DNA of 47,572 nucleotides from Ruminococcaceae bacterium OttesenSCG-928-D13 (GCA_030266915.1 JAJDIZ010000004.1:1-47572), one strand, 5' to 3'; shown: positions 30,586-39,797, counted from the stretch's first letter. Made by a program: numbers and translations. The notes: generated by a model from the letters alone, not told the origin.

Positions 30586-30608
30586 GTTAAGTTGAGAGAG
30601 GTGGTGAT

Positions 30609-30992
30609 TTGTCTGAGAATAAGGGCCATAAGAACCTTGTACCGCAGAACCAGCGCACAAAGGCTGAACAAAGGCGAATCGCCTCTGAGGGAGGCAAGGC
30701 TTCTGGTGAGGCGCGGAGACAGCGCAAAGCCCTAAAAGACCTCATGGAAATCATATTGCAGTGTGAGCCGGACAAGCGCACTGTGAACAAGATGTTGCGC
30801 ATGGGACTTGACAGCGAAGATTTGATTGTGGCTGCCGCGCTAGACATCGCGTTGGTGCAGGAAGGGTTGAAAGGAAATGTCTCAGCATTCAAGGAAATCC
30901 GTGATCTGATTGGTGAGGCCGGTGACCAAACAGACGCCAATGCACTTGCTAAGGCTCGTGAATTGCTTGGGGGCGTGAAAAGTGCCTTTTAG
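30609..30992 (+). CDS. Terminase small subunit (probable)
   Basis: A 127-aa protein just before the large terminase, with a basic start (NLVPQNQRTKAEQRRIASEGG) and helical remainder. This N-terminal pattern is common in Firmicutes phage proteins placed directly before terL and usually annotated as small terminase. It would recognise phage DNA for packaging. Start is a TTG behind GAGAGGTGGTG. Family assignment is by pattern and position. It overlaps terL by 11 nt. Confidence 0.7.
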   Translation: MSENKGHKNLVPQNQRTKAEQRRIASEGGKASGEARRQRKALKDLMEIILQCEPDKRTVNKMLRMGLDSEDLIVAAALDIALVQEGLKGNVSAFKEIRDLIGEAGDQTDANALAKARELLGGVKSAF

Positions 30993-32256
30993 TGATAAGC
31001 AGCAAGAATACCTGATGAACGCCACACACCGGTGGAATATTAAGACTGGGGCTACAGCCAGCGGAAAAACATTCATCGATTACACCACAGTTATTCCAAA
31101 ACGCATAGAGAACTGCACCGGCGACGGGCTGATCGTTCTGATTGGCAATAACATCAACAGCGTAGAGCGTAACGTATTGTCCCCAATGCGCGAAATTTGG
31201 ACGCCCGGCCTTGTATCAGCTATCAGGCAGGGAAACAACACTGTCATGATATTTGGAAAACGCTGCTTTATTATGGGCGCAGACAAAATAAATCAAGTTG
31301 CGCGGCTACAAGGGACGACGGTTGAATATGCATACGGTGATGAGGTCACCACTTGGAACCAAGAGTTTTTCGAAATGCTGAAAAGCCGGTTGCGTGCACC
31401 TGGGAGTGTGTTTGACGGAACATGCAACCCAGCACATCCTACTCACTGGTTCAAAGAGTTTTTGGATGGAGATGCGGACATATATCAGCAGCACTATCAG
31501 TTAGACGACAACGCAGACTTCCTTCCTCCCGGCACAGCCGAGAATATCAAGCGGGAATATGCTGGAACAGTTTACTATGACAGGTATGTGCTTGGGCGAT
31601 GGGTGGCCGCAGAAGGCATTATATACCGCAAGTTTGCAGATAACACAGAAAGCTTCATTGTCGATGCGGCGCCAGACGATATTGTTTTTTCTACAATTGG
31701 CGTCGATTTTGGAGATAGCGGGTCGGCTCACGCTTTCAACTGCACCGGTTATCGTAAAAACCTGCAAGGCATTGTGACGCTAGATGAGTACCGGTCAGCG
31801 GATATTCGCAAGAAAACAACTGTCACAATAGAAATGGATGCGAACGACTTGGCTGGCGAATTGGTAAGATTCGTAAAACGGCAAATTGAGGCAAATCGAA
31901 ATGTAACCGAAATACGCGCAGACAGCGCAGCCCAAACACTCATCCGCACAATAACCCGCGCATTGCAAAAAGCTGGAATTGGAATCCCGGTCCGCAATGC
32001 GATGAAGGGTCCCATATTTGACCGCATTGGTTTTTATGTGGCTCTCATGGGCGCAAATCGTTACCGCATTATGCGTCATTGCAAGCATACTATAGACGCA
32101 TTCTCAACGGCGCTCTGGAATTCAAAACACCCTGACGCACGGCTCGATGACGGAACCACCAACATCGATAACCTGGACGCCCAAGAGTACAGCACTGAGC
32201 CGTACCAAAAACAGATGATTGACATTTTGATGTTAGGAGGTCAAAAGCTTGGCTGA
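30982..32256 (+). CDS. terL: Terminase large subunit
   Basis: The packaging motor ATPase and nuclease, 424 aa. Walker A is GATASGKTF near residue 24, Walker B is YAYGDEV near 116, and the C-terminal RNase-H-like nuclease begins GVDFGDSG near residue 241, with a later aspartate (EIRADSAAQ) near 313. Length and layout fit the PBSX/A118-like group. Start is GTG at 30982 with GGGGGCG upstream. It overlaps the portal gene by 8 nt. Confidence 0.95.
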   Translation: MPFSDKQQEYLMNATHRWNIKTGATASGKTFIDYTTVIPKRIENCTGDGLIVLIGNNINSVERNVLSPMREIWTPGLVSAIRQGNNTVMIFGKRCFIMGADKINQVARLQGTTVEYAYGDEVTTWNQEFFEMLKSRLRAPGSVFDGTCNPAHPTHWFKEFLDGDADIYQQHYQLDDNADFLPPGTAENIKREYAGTVYYDRYVLGRWVAAEGIIYRKFADNTESFIVDAAPDDIVFSTIGVDFGDSGSAHAFNCTGYRKNLQGIVTLDEYRSADIRKKTTVTIEMDANDLAGELVRFVKRQIEANRNVTEIRADSAAQTLIRTITRALQKAGIGIPVRNAMKGPIFDRIGFYVALMGANRYRIMRHCKHTIDAFSTALWNSKHPDARLDDGTTNIDNLDAQEYSTEPYQKQMIDILMLGGQKLG

Positions 32257-33718
32257 CGAAAAGCGCGTTGATGTTCTCGCCCTTCTTGAAAGGCTGGGCT
32301 ATAAGGGTCTTCTCTCCCCCTCGTGGTACGCCCAAATCGACAGTTGGCACGATTGGTATGTGGGCAAAACAGACTTCCACAAATACAGCGTGTACAACGG
32401 CAAGCAGATGGTGGACTGTTCCCGCAAGACCCTTGGCATGCCCAAGAAGGTATGCGAGGACAAGGCCGACCTTCAGCTCAATGAGAAGGTTGAAATCGTC
32501 GTTTCGATTCCAGGCCAGGAACGCGACCCCAAGACTGTTTTACCGGAGCAGGCCTTTTTGGATGATGTCCTGGACCGCAATAACTTTTGGGTGCGCGGCA
32601 ACCAGCTCATCGAAAAAGCCAGTGCCCTTGGCACTGGGGCCTTTGTGGAGTACATCGCAAACGGCGAGGTCGGCATTGATTATATCCATGCCGACATGAT
32701 TTTCCCCCTATCCTGGGAAAATGGCAACATCACCGAATGCGCCTTTGTGTCCATCAACAACGCGGGCAAAGATGGCCAGCAAGTCTATATCAACCGCCAT
32801 GTGGTTGAGGATGGGCGATACGTCGTTTACAATGACCTGTTTGATTCCGACGGTGAAGCTGTGGAGCTGCCAGAGGGCACAGCCCCTAGGTGGGAAACCG
32901 GATACCAAAGCCCGCTGTTCCAAATCGTCACACCCAATATCGTGAACAACGTGGCAAAGAACAACCCGATGGGCGTTTCCGTGTATGCCAACAGCCTTGA
33001 CGCGCTGAAATCCATCGACGCCATTTTCGACAGCTATTACAACGAGTTTGTCCTTGGGCGCAAGCGTATCTTCATTGATGGCAGCTTGGTGTCAGTGGAC
33101 ATCAAGGACGGCGGAATCAAGCCGACGTTTGACAACCGCGATGTGGTTTTTTACGGCATTCCCGGCCTTAGTGGTGACGACGAATCCGGTAAGAAAATCA
33201 CCGAGAGCAACATGACCTTGCGGGTGGAGGAACACCAGCAGGCATTACAGGCCCATTTAGACGTGCTTTCGGAAAACGTCGGATTCGGCAAAGGGTACTA
33301 CAAATTCGATGCCGATAACGTCCAGACCGCCACCGCTGTTATCAGCCAGAATAGCAAGCTATACCGCAAAATCAAAAAGGATGAAATCATCCTCGAAAAG
33401 GCCCTCATTGATATGGTCCGTGCGGTGCTGTTCCTGGGCAATATGCTTCCTGGGTGGGCGGGTAAGTTAAACACCGGCGCAGACATCAGCATCAACTTTG
33501 ATGACTCCATCATCGAGGATACCGCCGAGATTCAGCGCAAGGCCTTGCTGGAATACAACGCCGAGCTGATTGACAAGGTGCAGTACTTCATGGACACCCG
33601 GAACCTCGAGGAATCCGCCGCCATTGAGTTTGTGGCAAAGATGGAGGCCCGAAATCCTGAACTCGAGCCCGACTTAGACCTGTTGCCCCCATTAGGTGGT
33701 GCAGATGACCCGGCGTAA
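32249..33718 (+). CDS. Phage portal protein, SPP1 Gp6-like
   Basis: Forms the ring through which DNA enters the head. The 489-aa protein has the N-terminal part seen in SPP1/A118-type portals (SWHDWYVGKTDFHKYSVYNG, then MPKKVCEDKADLQLNEKV) and an acidic C-terminus. Start is TTG at 32249 behind AGGAGGTC. It sits between terL and the minor head gene, as expected. Confidence 0.92.
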   Translation: MADEKRVDVLALLERLGYKGLLSPSWYAQIDSWHDWYVGKTDFHKYSVYNGKQMVDCSRKTLGMPKKVCEDKADLQLNEKVEIVVSIPGQERDPKTVLPEQAFLDDVLDRNNFWVRGNQLIEKASALGTGAFVEYIANGEVGIDYIHADMIFPLSWENGNITECAFVSINNAGKDGQQVYINRHVVEDGRYVVYNDLFDSDGEAVELPEGTAPRWETGYQSPLFQIVTPNIVNNVAKNNPMGVSVYANSLDALKSIDAIFDSYYNEFVLGRKRIFIDGSLVSVDIKDGGIKPTFDNRDVVFYGIPGLSGDDESGKKITESNMTLRVEEHQQALQAHLDVLSENVGFGKGYYKFDADNVQTATAVISQNSKLYRKIKKDEIILEKALIDMVRAVLFLGNMLPGWAGKLNTGADISINFDDSIIEDTAEIQRKALLEYNAELIDKVQYFMDTRNLEESAAIEFVAKMEARNPELEPDLDLLPPLGGADDPA

Positions 33719-34817
33719 ATATGAGGAACTCCAAGAGCGGCTATTCAAGGAGTGCGCTGCCATAGAGCGTGAAATCCTCGACACCATCAGCAAGCGGTTT
33801 GATATCACTGCAGATGTGACGCCCGAGAACGTCTATGGCTGGTACACCGACATGCTGATGCAGACCGGCGCGGTGAACACTGATGCCCGCAGAATCATCA
33901 ATAAGCACTCCGCTGAGATTTCGGCACTGGCCCAAGATTCCCTGCACGAATATGTTAACTACTATCTGCTGCGCGATGAGGGAGTATATCGAGCCGCATT
34001 TGCCCGTGGCTTCCTTGTCACGATTCCCACCACAATAGAGAACTCGGCGCGACTGCAACAGGTTTACCGCCAATCTGGCCGCTTTATCTCTCAATACCTC
34101 AATGTCACCAACACGACCGCACTGCAAAGCGCCCGGAAAAAGTACGTTGACATTCTGAATAAGGCCTATGCTCATGTGGTGACCGGCTCACGGTCGTACA
34201 CTTATGCCATCTCGAATGCCTGCCGCCAGATGTACGCTAGCGGGATAACCGGCATGAACTACATCAGCCCCAAGGGGACCCGCACAAGCATCTCTCTCGA
34301 GGCCGGAATCCGCAGGTGCATTATCACCACTTCCAGCCAAGCCACTGGAATGATGCAGATGGAACGCGCCCAGGAATGGGGATGCAATCATGTGGAGGTA
34401 TCCAGCCACTTTGGCGCCCGGCCATCCCATGCCGAATGGCAGGGTGCGGTTTACCAGATAGAGGGCAGCTCACAGGATTACCCCAACCTGGCTGATTCCA
34501 CCGACTACCTGACTGTAAGCGGGCTAAAGGGAATCAACTGCACACACGAGATTTACCCCTACATCCCGGGTTTCAGTGAGCAGCGTTTTCATCCTTACGA
34601 CAAAGAGGCCAACGCCCGCCAGTACCAGAAATTGCAGGGGCAGCGCGGCATCAAGCGAGAAATCAGGGATTGGAAGCAGCAGGTGGCGGGTGCGAAGACT
34701 GCTGAGGATAAGGCGTTTGCCCAGCGCAAGGTGCGCGAAAAACAAGCCAAAATGCGCAGTTATGTTGAAAGCACAGGTGTTACGCGGCATTACGACCGTG
34801 AACAGGTACTCAGGTAA
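33705..34817 (+). CDS. Phage minor capsid protein (min_cap2 type)
   Basis: A 370-aa head protein of the phage minor capsid protein 2 family. The recognisable part is VSSHFGARPSHAEWQGAVYQIEG near residue 233, followed by GLKGINCTHEIYPYIPG near 270. It attaches near the portal and may be injected or help scaffold assembly. ATG at 33705 lies behind AGGTGGTG; a GTG at 33696 is in frame. It overlaps the end of the portal gene. Confidence 0.9.
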   Translation: MTRRKYEELQERLFKECAAIEREILDTISKRFDITADVTPENVYGWYTDMLMQTGAVNTDARRIINKHSAEISALAQDSLHEYVNYYLLRDEGVYRAAFARGFLVTIPTTIENSARLQQVYRQSGRFISQYLNVTNTTALQSARKKYVDILNKAYAHVVTGSRSYTYAISNACRQMYASGITGMNYISPKGTRTSISLEAGIRRCIITTSSQATGMMQMERAQEWGCNHVEVSSHFGARPSHAEWQGAVYQIEGSSQDYPNLADSTDYLTVSGLKGINCTHEIYPYIPGFSEQRFHPYDKEANARQYQKLQGQRGIKREIRDWKQQVAGAKTAEDKAFAQRKVREKQAKMRSYVESTGVTRHYDREQVLR

Positions 34818-34827
34818 AAGCAGCTCC

Positions 34828-34932
34828 ATGCTGATTTTATACACCGGCATCGCCGGGGATGTGCCGGAAGGCCAAAAATTTGACATGCCGGAGGGCTATA
34901 AACTCGGAGGATTACCATGTACAAATTCATGA
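34828..34932 (+). CDS. Possible 34-aa protein before the scaffold gene
   Basis: The frame reads MLILYTGIAGDVPEGQKFDM and ends PCTNS, filling the gap between minor capsid and scaffold. It runs over the ribosome binding site and first codons of the scaffold gene. There is no good ribosome binding site before it, so it may be a chance frame or a coupled leader. Confidence 0.25.
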   Translation: MLILYTGIAGDVPEGQKFDMPEGYKLGGLPCTNS

Positions 34933-35519
34933 ACTGGAAACGCAAGCTTCTACACCCCGGCGCAGATGGTGGCGCCCCTACGGACCCGCCGGCTGACCCC
35001 AAGCCCCCCGAAGGCGACACCCCGCCTGCCGATGGCGATGCTGGCGACAATGACCCGCCGGCTGACCCCAAGGCTGAGGCGCAAAAGATGGCCGATGCCA
35101 TTGTTGCCAAGAAAATGAAGGGTATGCCCAGCAAAGAGGACTTGGCAGCTTTCAAGGAGTGGAAGGAAAGCCAGAAAACGCCCGAGCAGAAGGAAAGCGA
35201 GGAAGTCCAGCGCCTGCGCCAGGAGGCCCAGGAGGCCGCCGCAAAGGTCATGGCTTATGAGCGCAAGGACTCCGTCATCGGTTCGGGAGTCTCCCCCACC
35301 TACGCGGATTTCGTGGCGTTTGAGGTCGGCAAACTGGTCACCGATGATACCGATTTTGCCGCCGCGCTTGCCGGGTACGTGAAAGCCAATCCCCAGTTCA
35401 AGGGGCAGCCCGCCCCGCAGAGAACGCAGTTGCCGCATGGCGGCAGCGTAGACCAAATGGACGAGGTTGAGAAGGCGTTTTACGCCATAAACCCCGACCT
35501 AAAAGCAACAGGAGGTTAA
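34917..35519 (+). CDS. Capsid scaffolding protein
   Basis: A 200-aa protein directly before the capsid gene. It has a low-complexity Pro/Asp/Gly linker near the start (PPADPKPPEGDTPPADGDAG, repeated later as PPADPKAEAQ), then a helical, Lys/Glu-rich middle (about 60-125). This is the usual look of phage scaffolds, which guide capsid assembly and leave the head. GGAGG lies before the ATG. Identity is from layout rather than a motif. Confidence 0.85.
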   Translation: MYKFMNWKRKLLHPGADGGAPTDPPADPKPPEGDTPPADGDAGDNDPPADPKAEAQKMADAIVAKKMKGMPSKEDLAAFKEWKESQKTPEQKESEEVQRLRQEAQEAAAKVMAYERKDSVIGSGVSPTYADFVAFEVGKLVTDDTDFAAALAGYVKANPQFKGQPAPQRTQLPHGGSVDQMDEVEKAFYAINPDLKATGG

Positions 35520-35525
35520 TCTATT

Positions 35526-36356
35526 ATGGCGCATGCACAAAGAGAGCGTTATGCAGAGATGGTTGACAAGAAGCTTCGCGCTTCGCTTGTCACCGTCGAT
35601 TCCGGCACCGTGCCGGTGTTCAACACCCGTTATGAGGGCAGCCCCAAGGCGGGCGCGGTGAAAATCCCGGTTCGGGATGCCGAGATTGCCATCGGTGACT
35701 ACGACAAAGGCACTGGCAAGGCCCCCACCACGGGCACCACCACCTTTTTGACCGTGACCGACTTCAACGACAAGGCGGTCAATGAAATCATCGACGGCTA
35801 CGACGCCGAGAGCGTCCCGGGGCAGTTGGTGGCAGACCGGCTGGACAGCGCCGGCTACACCGGGGCGTTGACTTTGGACGCCGACGCCATTGCCACCCTG
35901 GAAGCTGAGGGCACCCTCCTTGCCGACACCACGGCACTGACCGCCGATACCGCCTACACCGTTATGGTGGACATCGCAACCCAGCTCACCACCAACAACG
36001 TGCCCATGGGCAGCCGGTTTGTAATCGTTTCCCCCGCCGTTCACGGCCTGCTGCTGAAGGATACCAAAAACTTCATCCGGCAGGGTGACCTTTCCCAGGC
36101 CCTTGTTCAGCAGGGGTATGTGGGGCAGGTGGCCGGTCTGAATGTCAAGGTGTCCAACAATGTTGATGCCAACACCGAGGCCATTGCCGGCCACGCTGAC
36201 TGGTGCCACCGTATCCGCGAGTGGGTGAAGACCCCGTGGGTCCAGAACTTGGACGGCGACGCCAACTACATTGGCGCTTCCGCTGTAAAGGGGCGCTGGG
36301 TGTACAAGCATGCCGTTTCCAAATCCGCCGCCGTTCTGGTGAAAACCAAGGCGTAA
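35526..36356 (+). CDS. Major capsid protein
   Basis: The main shell protein, 276 aa, likely of the HK97 fold. Typical features are a long strand-rich middle, a Thr-rich loop (KGTGKAPTTGTTTFLTVTDFND) near residue 60, and RFVIVSPAVHGLLLKD near 165, seen in many siphovirus coats. AGGAGG precedes the ATG, 6 bp after the scaffold stop. No protease gene is near and the N-terminus is not extended, in line with use of a separate scaffold. Confidence 0.9.
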   Translation: MAHAQRERYAEMVDKKLRASLVTVDSGTVPVFNTRYEGSPKAGAVKIPVRDAEIAIGDYDKGTGKAPTTGTTTFLTVTDFNDKAVNEIIDGYDAESVPGQLVADRLDSAGYTGALTLDADAIATLEAEGTLLADTTALTADTAYTVMVDIATQLTTNNVPMGSRFVIVSPAVHGLLLKDTKNFIRQGDLSQALVQQGYVGQVAGLNVKVSNNVDANTEAIAGHADWCHRIREWVKTPWVQNLDGDANYIGASAVKGRWVYKHAVSKSAAVLVKTKA

Positions 36357-36384
36357 TGGCCGCGAATCTATAAGGAGGTAACCC

Positions 36385-36558
36385 ATGGCGAAGTTCAAAA
36401 CGACCATCAAGGTTGACGGCAAAGAAAAGACCGTCACCCGCACAGCCACCAATCCGCTGCTCATCAAAAAGATGGAGGCGGCGCTTAACCCCGACAAATC
36501 CAAGAAATGGGAGCGTCTGGACAAAGAGGCCAAGGAGGGCGGCGAGGGGGCAAGGTGA
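36385..36558 (+). CDS. Small basic protein after the capsid gene, 57 aa
   Basis: A 57-aa charged protein starting MAKFKTTIKVDGKEKTVTRT. The start follows AAGGAGG at a good distance, and the stop is directly followed by the next ATG. Its place between capsid and connector genes suggests a structural or assembly part, perhaps a capsid decoration or stabilising protein. No family recognised. Confidence 0.7.
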   Translation: MAKFKTTIKVDGKEKTVTRTATNPLLIKKMEAALNPDKSKKWERLDKEAKEGGEGAR

Positions 36559-36987
36559 ATGGCCTACATCACCATTAGTGATTTTGCCAAATACACCACA
36601 ACCGAAATTCCGTACACTGAGTTTTCCCAACTGGCAGACCGTGCCTCTGAGATCATCGACGCCCTGACGGGGTACAAAATCCCGGGTGCCGGCGGCCTTG
36701 ACACTTTTCCGCAGTTTATCCGCGATCAGGTGAAAAAGGCCGTCTGCGCCCAGGTTGAAACGATGGACGCACAGGGCGGGAATGACACGGTTGTGGGCAA
36801 CGGCTCCGATTCCAACGTGAAAACCGCCTCCGTGGGGAAGTTCAGCTTCTCCACTGGGTCAAAAAACGGCGGGGCCGACACATCAAGCGGGATGGAAATG
36901 CTCAACGGGATTCCCCTTTCCCCACTGCTGAAGGGCTATCTTTGGCCCACAGGGCTTTTGTATGCGGGGGTGGTGGTTTGTGGTTAG
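36559..36987 (+). CDS. Head-tail connector protein
   Basis: A 142-aa protein with a helical start (ISDFAKYTTTEIPYTEFSQL, ASEIIDALTGYKI) seen in HK97 gp6-like adaptor proteins. It should form the ring under the portal. The order capsid, connector, then three small capsid/tail completion genes matches A118-like phages. Confidence 0.8.
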   Translation: MAYITISDFAKYTTTEIPYTEFSQLADRASEIIDALTGYKIPGAGGLDTFPQFIRDQVKKAVCAQVETMDAQGGNDTVVGNGSDSNVKTASVGKFSFSTGSKNGGADTSSGMEMLNGIPLSPLLKGYLWPTGLLYAGVVVCG

Positions 36988-37315
36988 GCCAATCCCGCGT
37001 CGGCTGCTCATCCATTCCGCCGCGCTGAAAACCGGCAAAACGGAAGATGAATGGGGCAATCCCGTTTGGACGGGAGAAATCCCCCTCCAGCGGGTTCGCT
37101 TCGAACCCACCGAAAAGTTGAAGCTGTCGAAGGACAACAAGGAAGTCCAGTGCTCGTTGCTGATGTTCTTTGATACCGCACATAGCACCCCGAGCGGACA
37201 GCATTTTGAGGTGGGCCAGTCCATCGAATGGAACGGTTTTCTTCATGAGGTTGCGTTTGTGGAATTTCTCTATGATGACGACCGTCTCCATCATCTGGAA
37301 GTGGGGCTGATTTAA
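36980..37315 (+). CDS. Head closure protein (minor capsid 1 type)
   Basis: A 111-aa protein starting MVRPIPRRLLIHSAAL, typical of the first of three small head-completion proteins in Listeria/Bacillus-type phages. The GTG at 36980 has GGGGGTGG upstream; an ATG at 36962 in frame is an alternative. It overlaps the connector gene by 8 nt and shares a base with the next start. Confidence 0.8.
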   Translation: MVRPIPRRLLIHSAALKTGKTEDEWGNPVWTGEIPLQRVRFEPTEKLKLSKDNKEVQCSLLMFFDTAHSTPSGQHFEVGQSIEWNGFLHEVAFVEFLYDDDRLHHLEVGLI

Positions 37316-37662
37316 TGCCGGTTTCGATTTCTATCGCGCTCGACAAGGCCGCTGTCGCCGCAAAAGTGGCGGCGGATAAAAAGAGGGCCTTAATCCTTGT
37401 CACCAATGAGTTTGTGAAAGATGCCAACTATTACTGCAAGGAGCAGACCGGGGAGCTTGAGCGCAGTGCCCTGAGGGCAAGCAACTACGAGAAGGGCGAA
37501 GCCGTGTGGAATACCCCATACGCCAAGCGCCAGTATTATACCGGTCAGCCCTCGCACGACAAAAACCCCAACGCTGAAATTCTGTGGGCGCACAAGGCCC
37601 ATGCAGAGCACAACGCAAAGTATCAAGGCATGATTCAAGATGTTGTAGACGGGAAGGTGTAG
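37315..37662 (+). CDS. Minor capsid 2 type tail-joining protein
   Basis: A 115-aa protein. The segment YCKEQTGELERSALRASNYEKGEAVWNTPYAKRQYY is the recognisable part of the family, second of the head-tail joining set. It probably links head closure and tail terminator. The start overlaps the previous stop (TAATG). Confidence 0.85.
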   Translation: MPVSISIALDKAAVAAKVAADKKRALILVTNEFVKDANYYCKEQTGELERSALRASNYEKGEAVWNTPYAKRQYYTGQPSHDKNPNAEILWAHKAHAEHNAKYQGMIQDVVDGKV

Positions 37663-37665
37663 CGC

Positions 37666-38067
37666 ATGTATGGCGAAATAATGCAGGCTGTGAAGGCTTT
37701 GGCGCTTGCCCATGCTTCGCCATTCGCTCGCATCGAAAACGGGCTGCTGCCGAAAGAAAACGGCATTTCAATCGCGATGGGCCCATCCAATCCGAATGAG
37801 CGGCACCTTGACCGTGGCGGCATCCACACCATGCAGCTTGTTTTAAATGGCAAGCACAAAGACCAGTCTATCGTTGTGGGGGCGCTTTCCTGCATCCACA
37901 CCAGCCTTACCCGGATGAGGGAATACCCCTCAACGAACGATTGGCAAATCACCAGCATCGAATCAAACCCCGGCCCGAATTTCATCGAGCAGGAACCCAG
38001 CACGAAGCAGTGGCTTTATGGCTCGGTGCTGGCCGTGGGATTCTACATGAAAGGAGTGGAAGCGTAA
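37666..38067 (+). CDS. Tail completion protein (minor capsid 3 type)
   Basis: A 133-aa protein with MQLVLNGKHKDQSIVVGALS in the middle, typical of the third small protein in this module, likely the tail terminator. Its end shares a base with the tail tube start. Assigned by pattern and order. Confidence 0.8.
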   Translation: MYGEIMQAVKALALAHASPFARIENGLLPKENGISIAMGPSNPNERHLDRGGIHTMQLVLNGKHKDQSIVVGALSCIHTSLTRMREYPSTNDWQITSIESNPGPNFIEQEPSTKQWLYGSVLAVGFYMKGVEA

Positions 38068-38513
38068 TGGAAGTTGCAACCAATATGGAGTACCTGTTGG
38101 AGATTGACACCACACCGGCCGCGACTGACCCCACTTGGGAGAAAATGTGTGTCGGGTTTTCGAACCTGTCTGATTCCCTCAACGAGGTAATCCAGCAGTT
38201 CACCTGGCTTTGCAGCCAAGGGTGGGGTAGCTCCGAGGTGACCGGTGGCCAGTACATCGTGACCCTGACCGGCCAGCGTGTGCGCGGCGACGCCGCTCAG
38301 GACTATATTTTCAGCCCTGCGGTGCGGCTCAATTTCGGCAAGGCCCGGAAGACCCGCCTTCGGTTCAGCCATCCCCAGGAATCTACCATTCTGTGGAACG
38401 TCACCATTGCCACCATCACCGGCGGAAGCGGGAACGGCGATGCCAACAACCTTGATGCGATTACCGTTGTCCTTCACGGCAACGGCCCGCCCACAATCGA
38501 GGACGAACCCTAA
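38067..38513 (+). CDS. Major tail (tube) protein
   Basis: A 148-aa protein with beta-rich composition, reading MEYLLEIDTTPAATDPTWEKM at the start and QYIVTLTGQRVRGDAAQDYIF in the middle. Small tube proteins of this size directly precede the tail chaperone genes. AAAGGAG precedes the ATG. A strong terminator follows, which may let the tube protein be made in excess over downstream tail genes. Confidence 0.85.
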   Translation: MEVATNMEYLLEIDTTPAATDPTWEKMCVGFSNLSDSLNEVIQQFTWLCSQGWGSSEVTGGQYIVTLTGQRVRGDAAQDYIFSPAVRLNFGKARKTRLRFSHPQESTILWNVTIATITGGSGNGDANNLDAITVVLHGNGPPTIEDEP

Positions 38514-38516
38514 AAG

Positions 38517-38540
38517 AGGGGGCTTCGGCCCCCTTTCTTC
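38517..38540 (+). terminator. Terminator after the tail tube gene
   Basis: AGGGGGC (38517-38523) and GCCCCCT (38528-38534) close on a stable TTCG tetraloop, followed by TTCTTCT. It lies 3 bp after the tube stop, inside the late operon, so partial read-through is likely. Confidence 0.75.
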
Positions 38541-38558
38541 TAAAACAGGAGGTTGCGC

Positions 38559-38999
38559 GTGTATAAAGTAGAACGCCGCGAGAAGGTTACTGAATCCTTC
38601 ATGCTGGGCGATGAAGTGCTGAGCATTGAGTTTATCCCCAGCAAGATGCTCCCCCGCTATCGGGATGCCTTGAAGGTTCTGGAAAGCGCAGAGCTCAAAC
38701 AGATTGAGCGCCGCAAGTCGGGCGCCATTCCCTCCGATGAGGAACTCACCGAGCACGGCAACGCCATTCTGGAGTTTGTCGCTGCCACCATGGGCGACGA
38801 GAATGCCCAAAAGGTGTTTGCTTATTTCGAGAATGACGCGGAGGAAATGATTTCACAGATTTACCCATTTGTGGTGGATGTGCTGCGGCCCCGCATCAAC
38901 CAGATTGCCAACGACGCGAAGGCAAAGCGCGCCGCACAGTATACCGGCAAGCCCAACCGCCGGCAGCGGCGCTGGTTCAACAAGAACAAAAGGTCATGA
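38559..38999 (+). CDS. Tail assembly chaperone, first of pair
   Basis: A 146-aa protein between tube and tape measure, the usual place of the gpG-like chaperone. It is mainly helical with a basic tail (NRRQRRWFNKNKRS). The GTG at 38559 lies 6 nt after ACAGGAGG; a TTG at 38559-6 is in frame but too near the site. It overlaps the next gene by ATGA; I see no clear slippery frameshift site between them. Confidence 0.75.
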   Translation: MYKVERREKVTESFMLGDEVLSIEFIPSKMLPRYRDALKVLESAELKQIERRKSGAIPSDEELTEHGNAILEFVAATMGDENAQKVFAYFENDAEEMISQIYPFVVDVLRPRINQIANDAKAKRAAQYTGKPNRRQRRWFNKNKRS

Positions 39000-39628
39000 T
39001 TATCTATCCGCCGGACAAATCCATTCTCTACCACCGCATGGCGTTTCGGCTCAACATGGATTTCGACAACATTTTGCGGATGCATGAAATGCACCGGGAT
39101 GACCATTTTTCCGATGAAGAAAAGGTTTTGCTTACCCTTCAAATGCTGATTCGCCCCGGGAGCCGCTGGCGGCTGTTCTTCCTGAAATGGCCGCAGCGCA
39201 TTGAACTGATGCAAGCCATCATTCAGAACTTCATCAACATCAAAGCTAAGAAAAGCAATGACCCGCGCAAATCAATGGATTTCGCCCAGGATTCGCCCTA
39301 TATCTACGCTTCTTTCCGGCAGGCATATGGCATTGACCTCCACAAGGAAAAGCTGGACTGGCGCGAATTCATGGCCTTACTCCAGAGTATGCCGGAGAAA
39401 ACCAAAATCCGCGAGATTATCCGCATCCGCACAGAGCCCCTGCCGGAACCCACGAAGCATAACAGCAAGCAGATTGCCCGCATGATAGAGGCAAAGGCCT
39501 ACTGGGCGCTGGAGGTGAGCGAAGCCGAGGCACAACAGCAGTTTCAGCAGGGCATCCAGCGGCTCGCATCGGTTCTGCGTGAAAACGCCTCAAAGGCCCC
39601 AAAAAAGGACGGTGATTCAGGTGGGTGA
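38996..39628 (+). CDS. Bacteriophage Gp15-type tail assembly protein
   Basis: A 210-aa protein of the A118 Gp15-like family, seen from FRLNMDFDNILRMHEMHRDD near the start and the helical middle with SPYIYASFRQAYGIDLHKEKLDW, typical for the second chaperone before tape measure. It probably coats the tape measure during tail assembly together with the previous protein. Confidence 0.85.
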   Translation: MIIYPPDKSILYHRMAFRLNMDFDNILRMHEMHRDDHFSDEEKVLLTLQMLIRPGSRWRLFFLKWPQRIELMQAIIQNFINIKAKKSNDPRKSMDFAQDSPYIYASFRQAYGIDLHKEKLDWREFMALLQSMPEKTKIREIIRIRTEPLPEPTKHNSKQIARMIEAKAYWALEVSEAEAQQQFQQGIQRLASVLRENASKAPKKDGDSGG

Positions 39629-39794
39629 GCTTGTGCCCATTCGCTGCCCTGTGTGCGGTCATCTGATGTACCGGGCAAAACCCGGGTCAGAGGTCGAAAT
39701 AAAATGCCCACGGAAGAAATGCGGGGCAACCATAACTACGAATATTCGAAGCGATGAGAGTGTAGCGCACAAGGGCGTCAAGCCTAGGGAGTAG
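39621..39794 (+). CDS. Com-like small zinc-finger protein
   Basis: A 57-aa protein with CPVCGHLMYRA near residue 9 and CPRKKCGATI near residue 28, the layout of Mu Com-type zinc fingers, which can act as translational regulators. The start is a GTG overlapping the Gp15 stop, with only a weak ribosome binding site, so it may be coupled. Its position just before a hairpin that covers the tape-measure ribosome binding site makes a regulatory role thinkable. Confidence 0.55.
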   Translation: MGELVPIRCPVCGHLMYRAKPGSEVEIKCPRKKCGATITTNIRSDESVAHKGVKPRE

Positions 39795-39797
39795 CCG

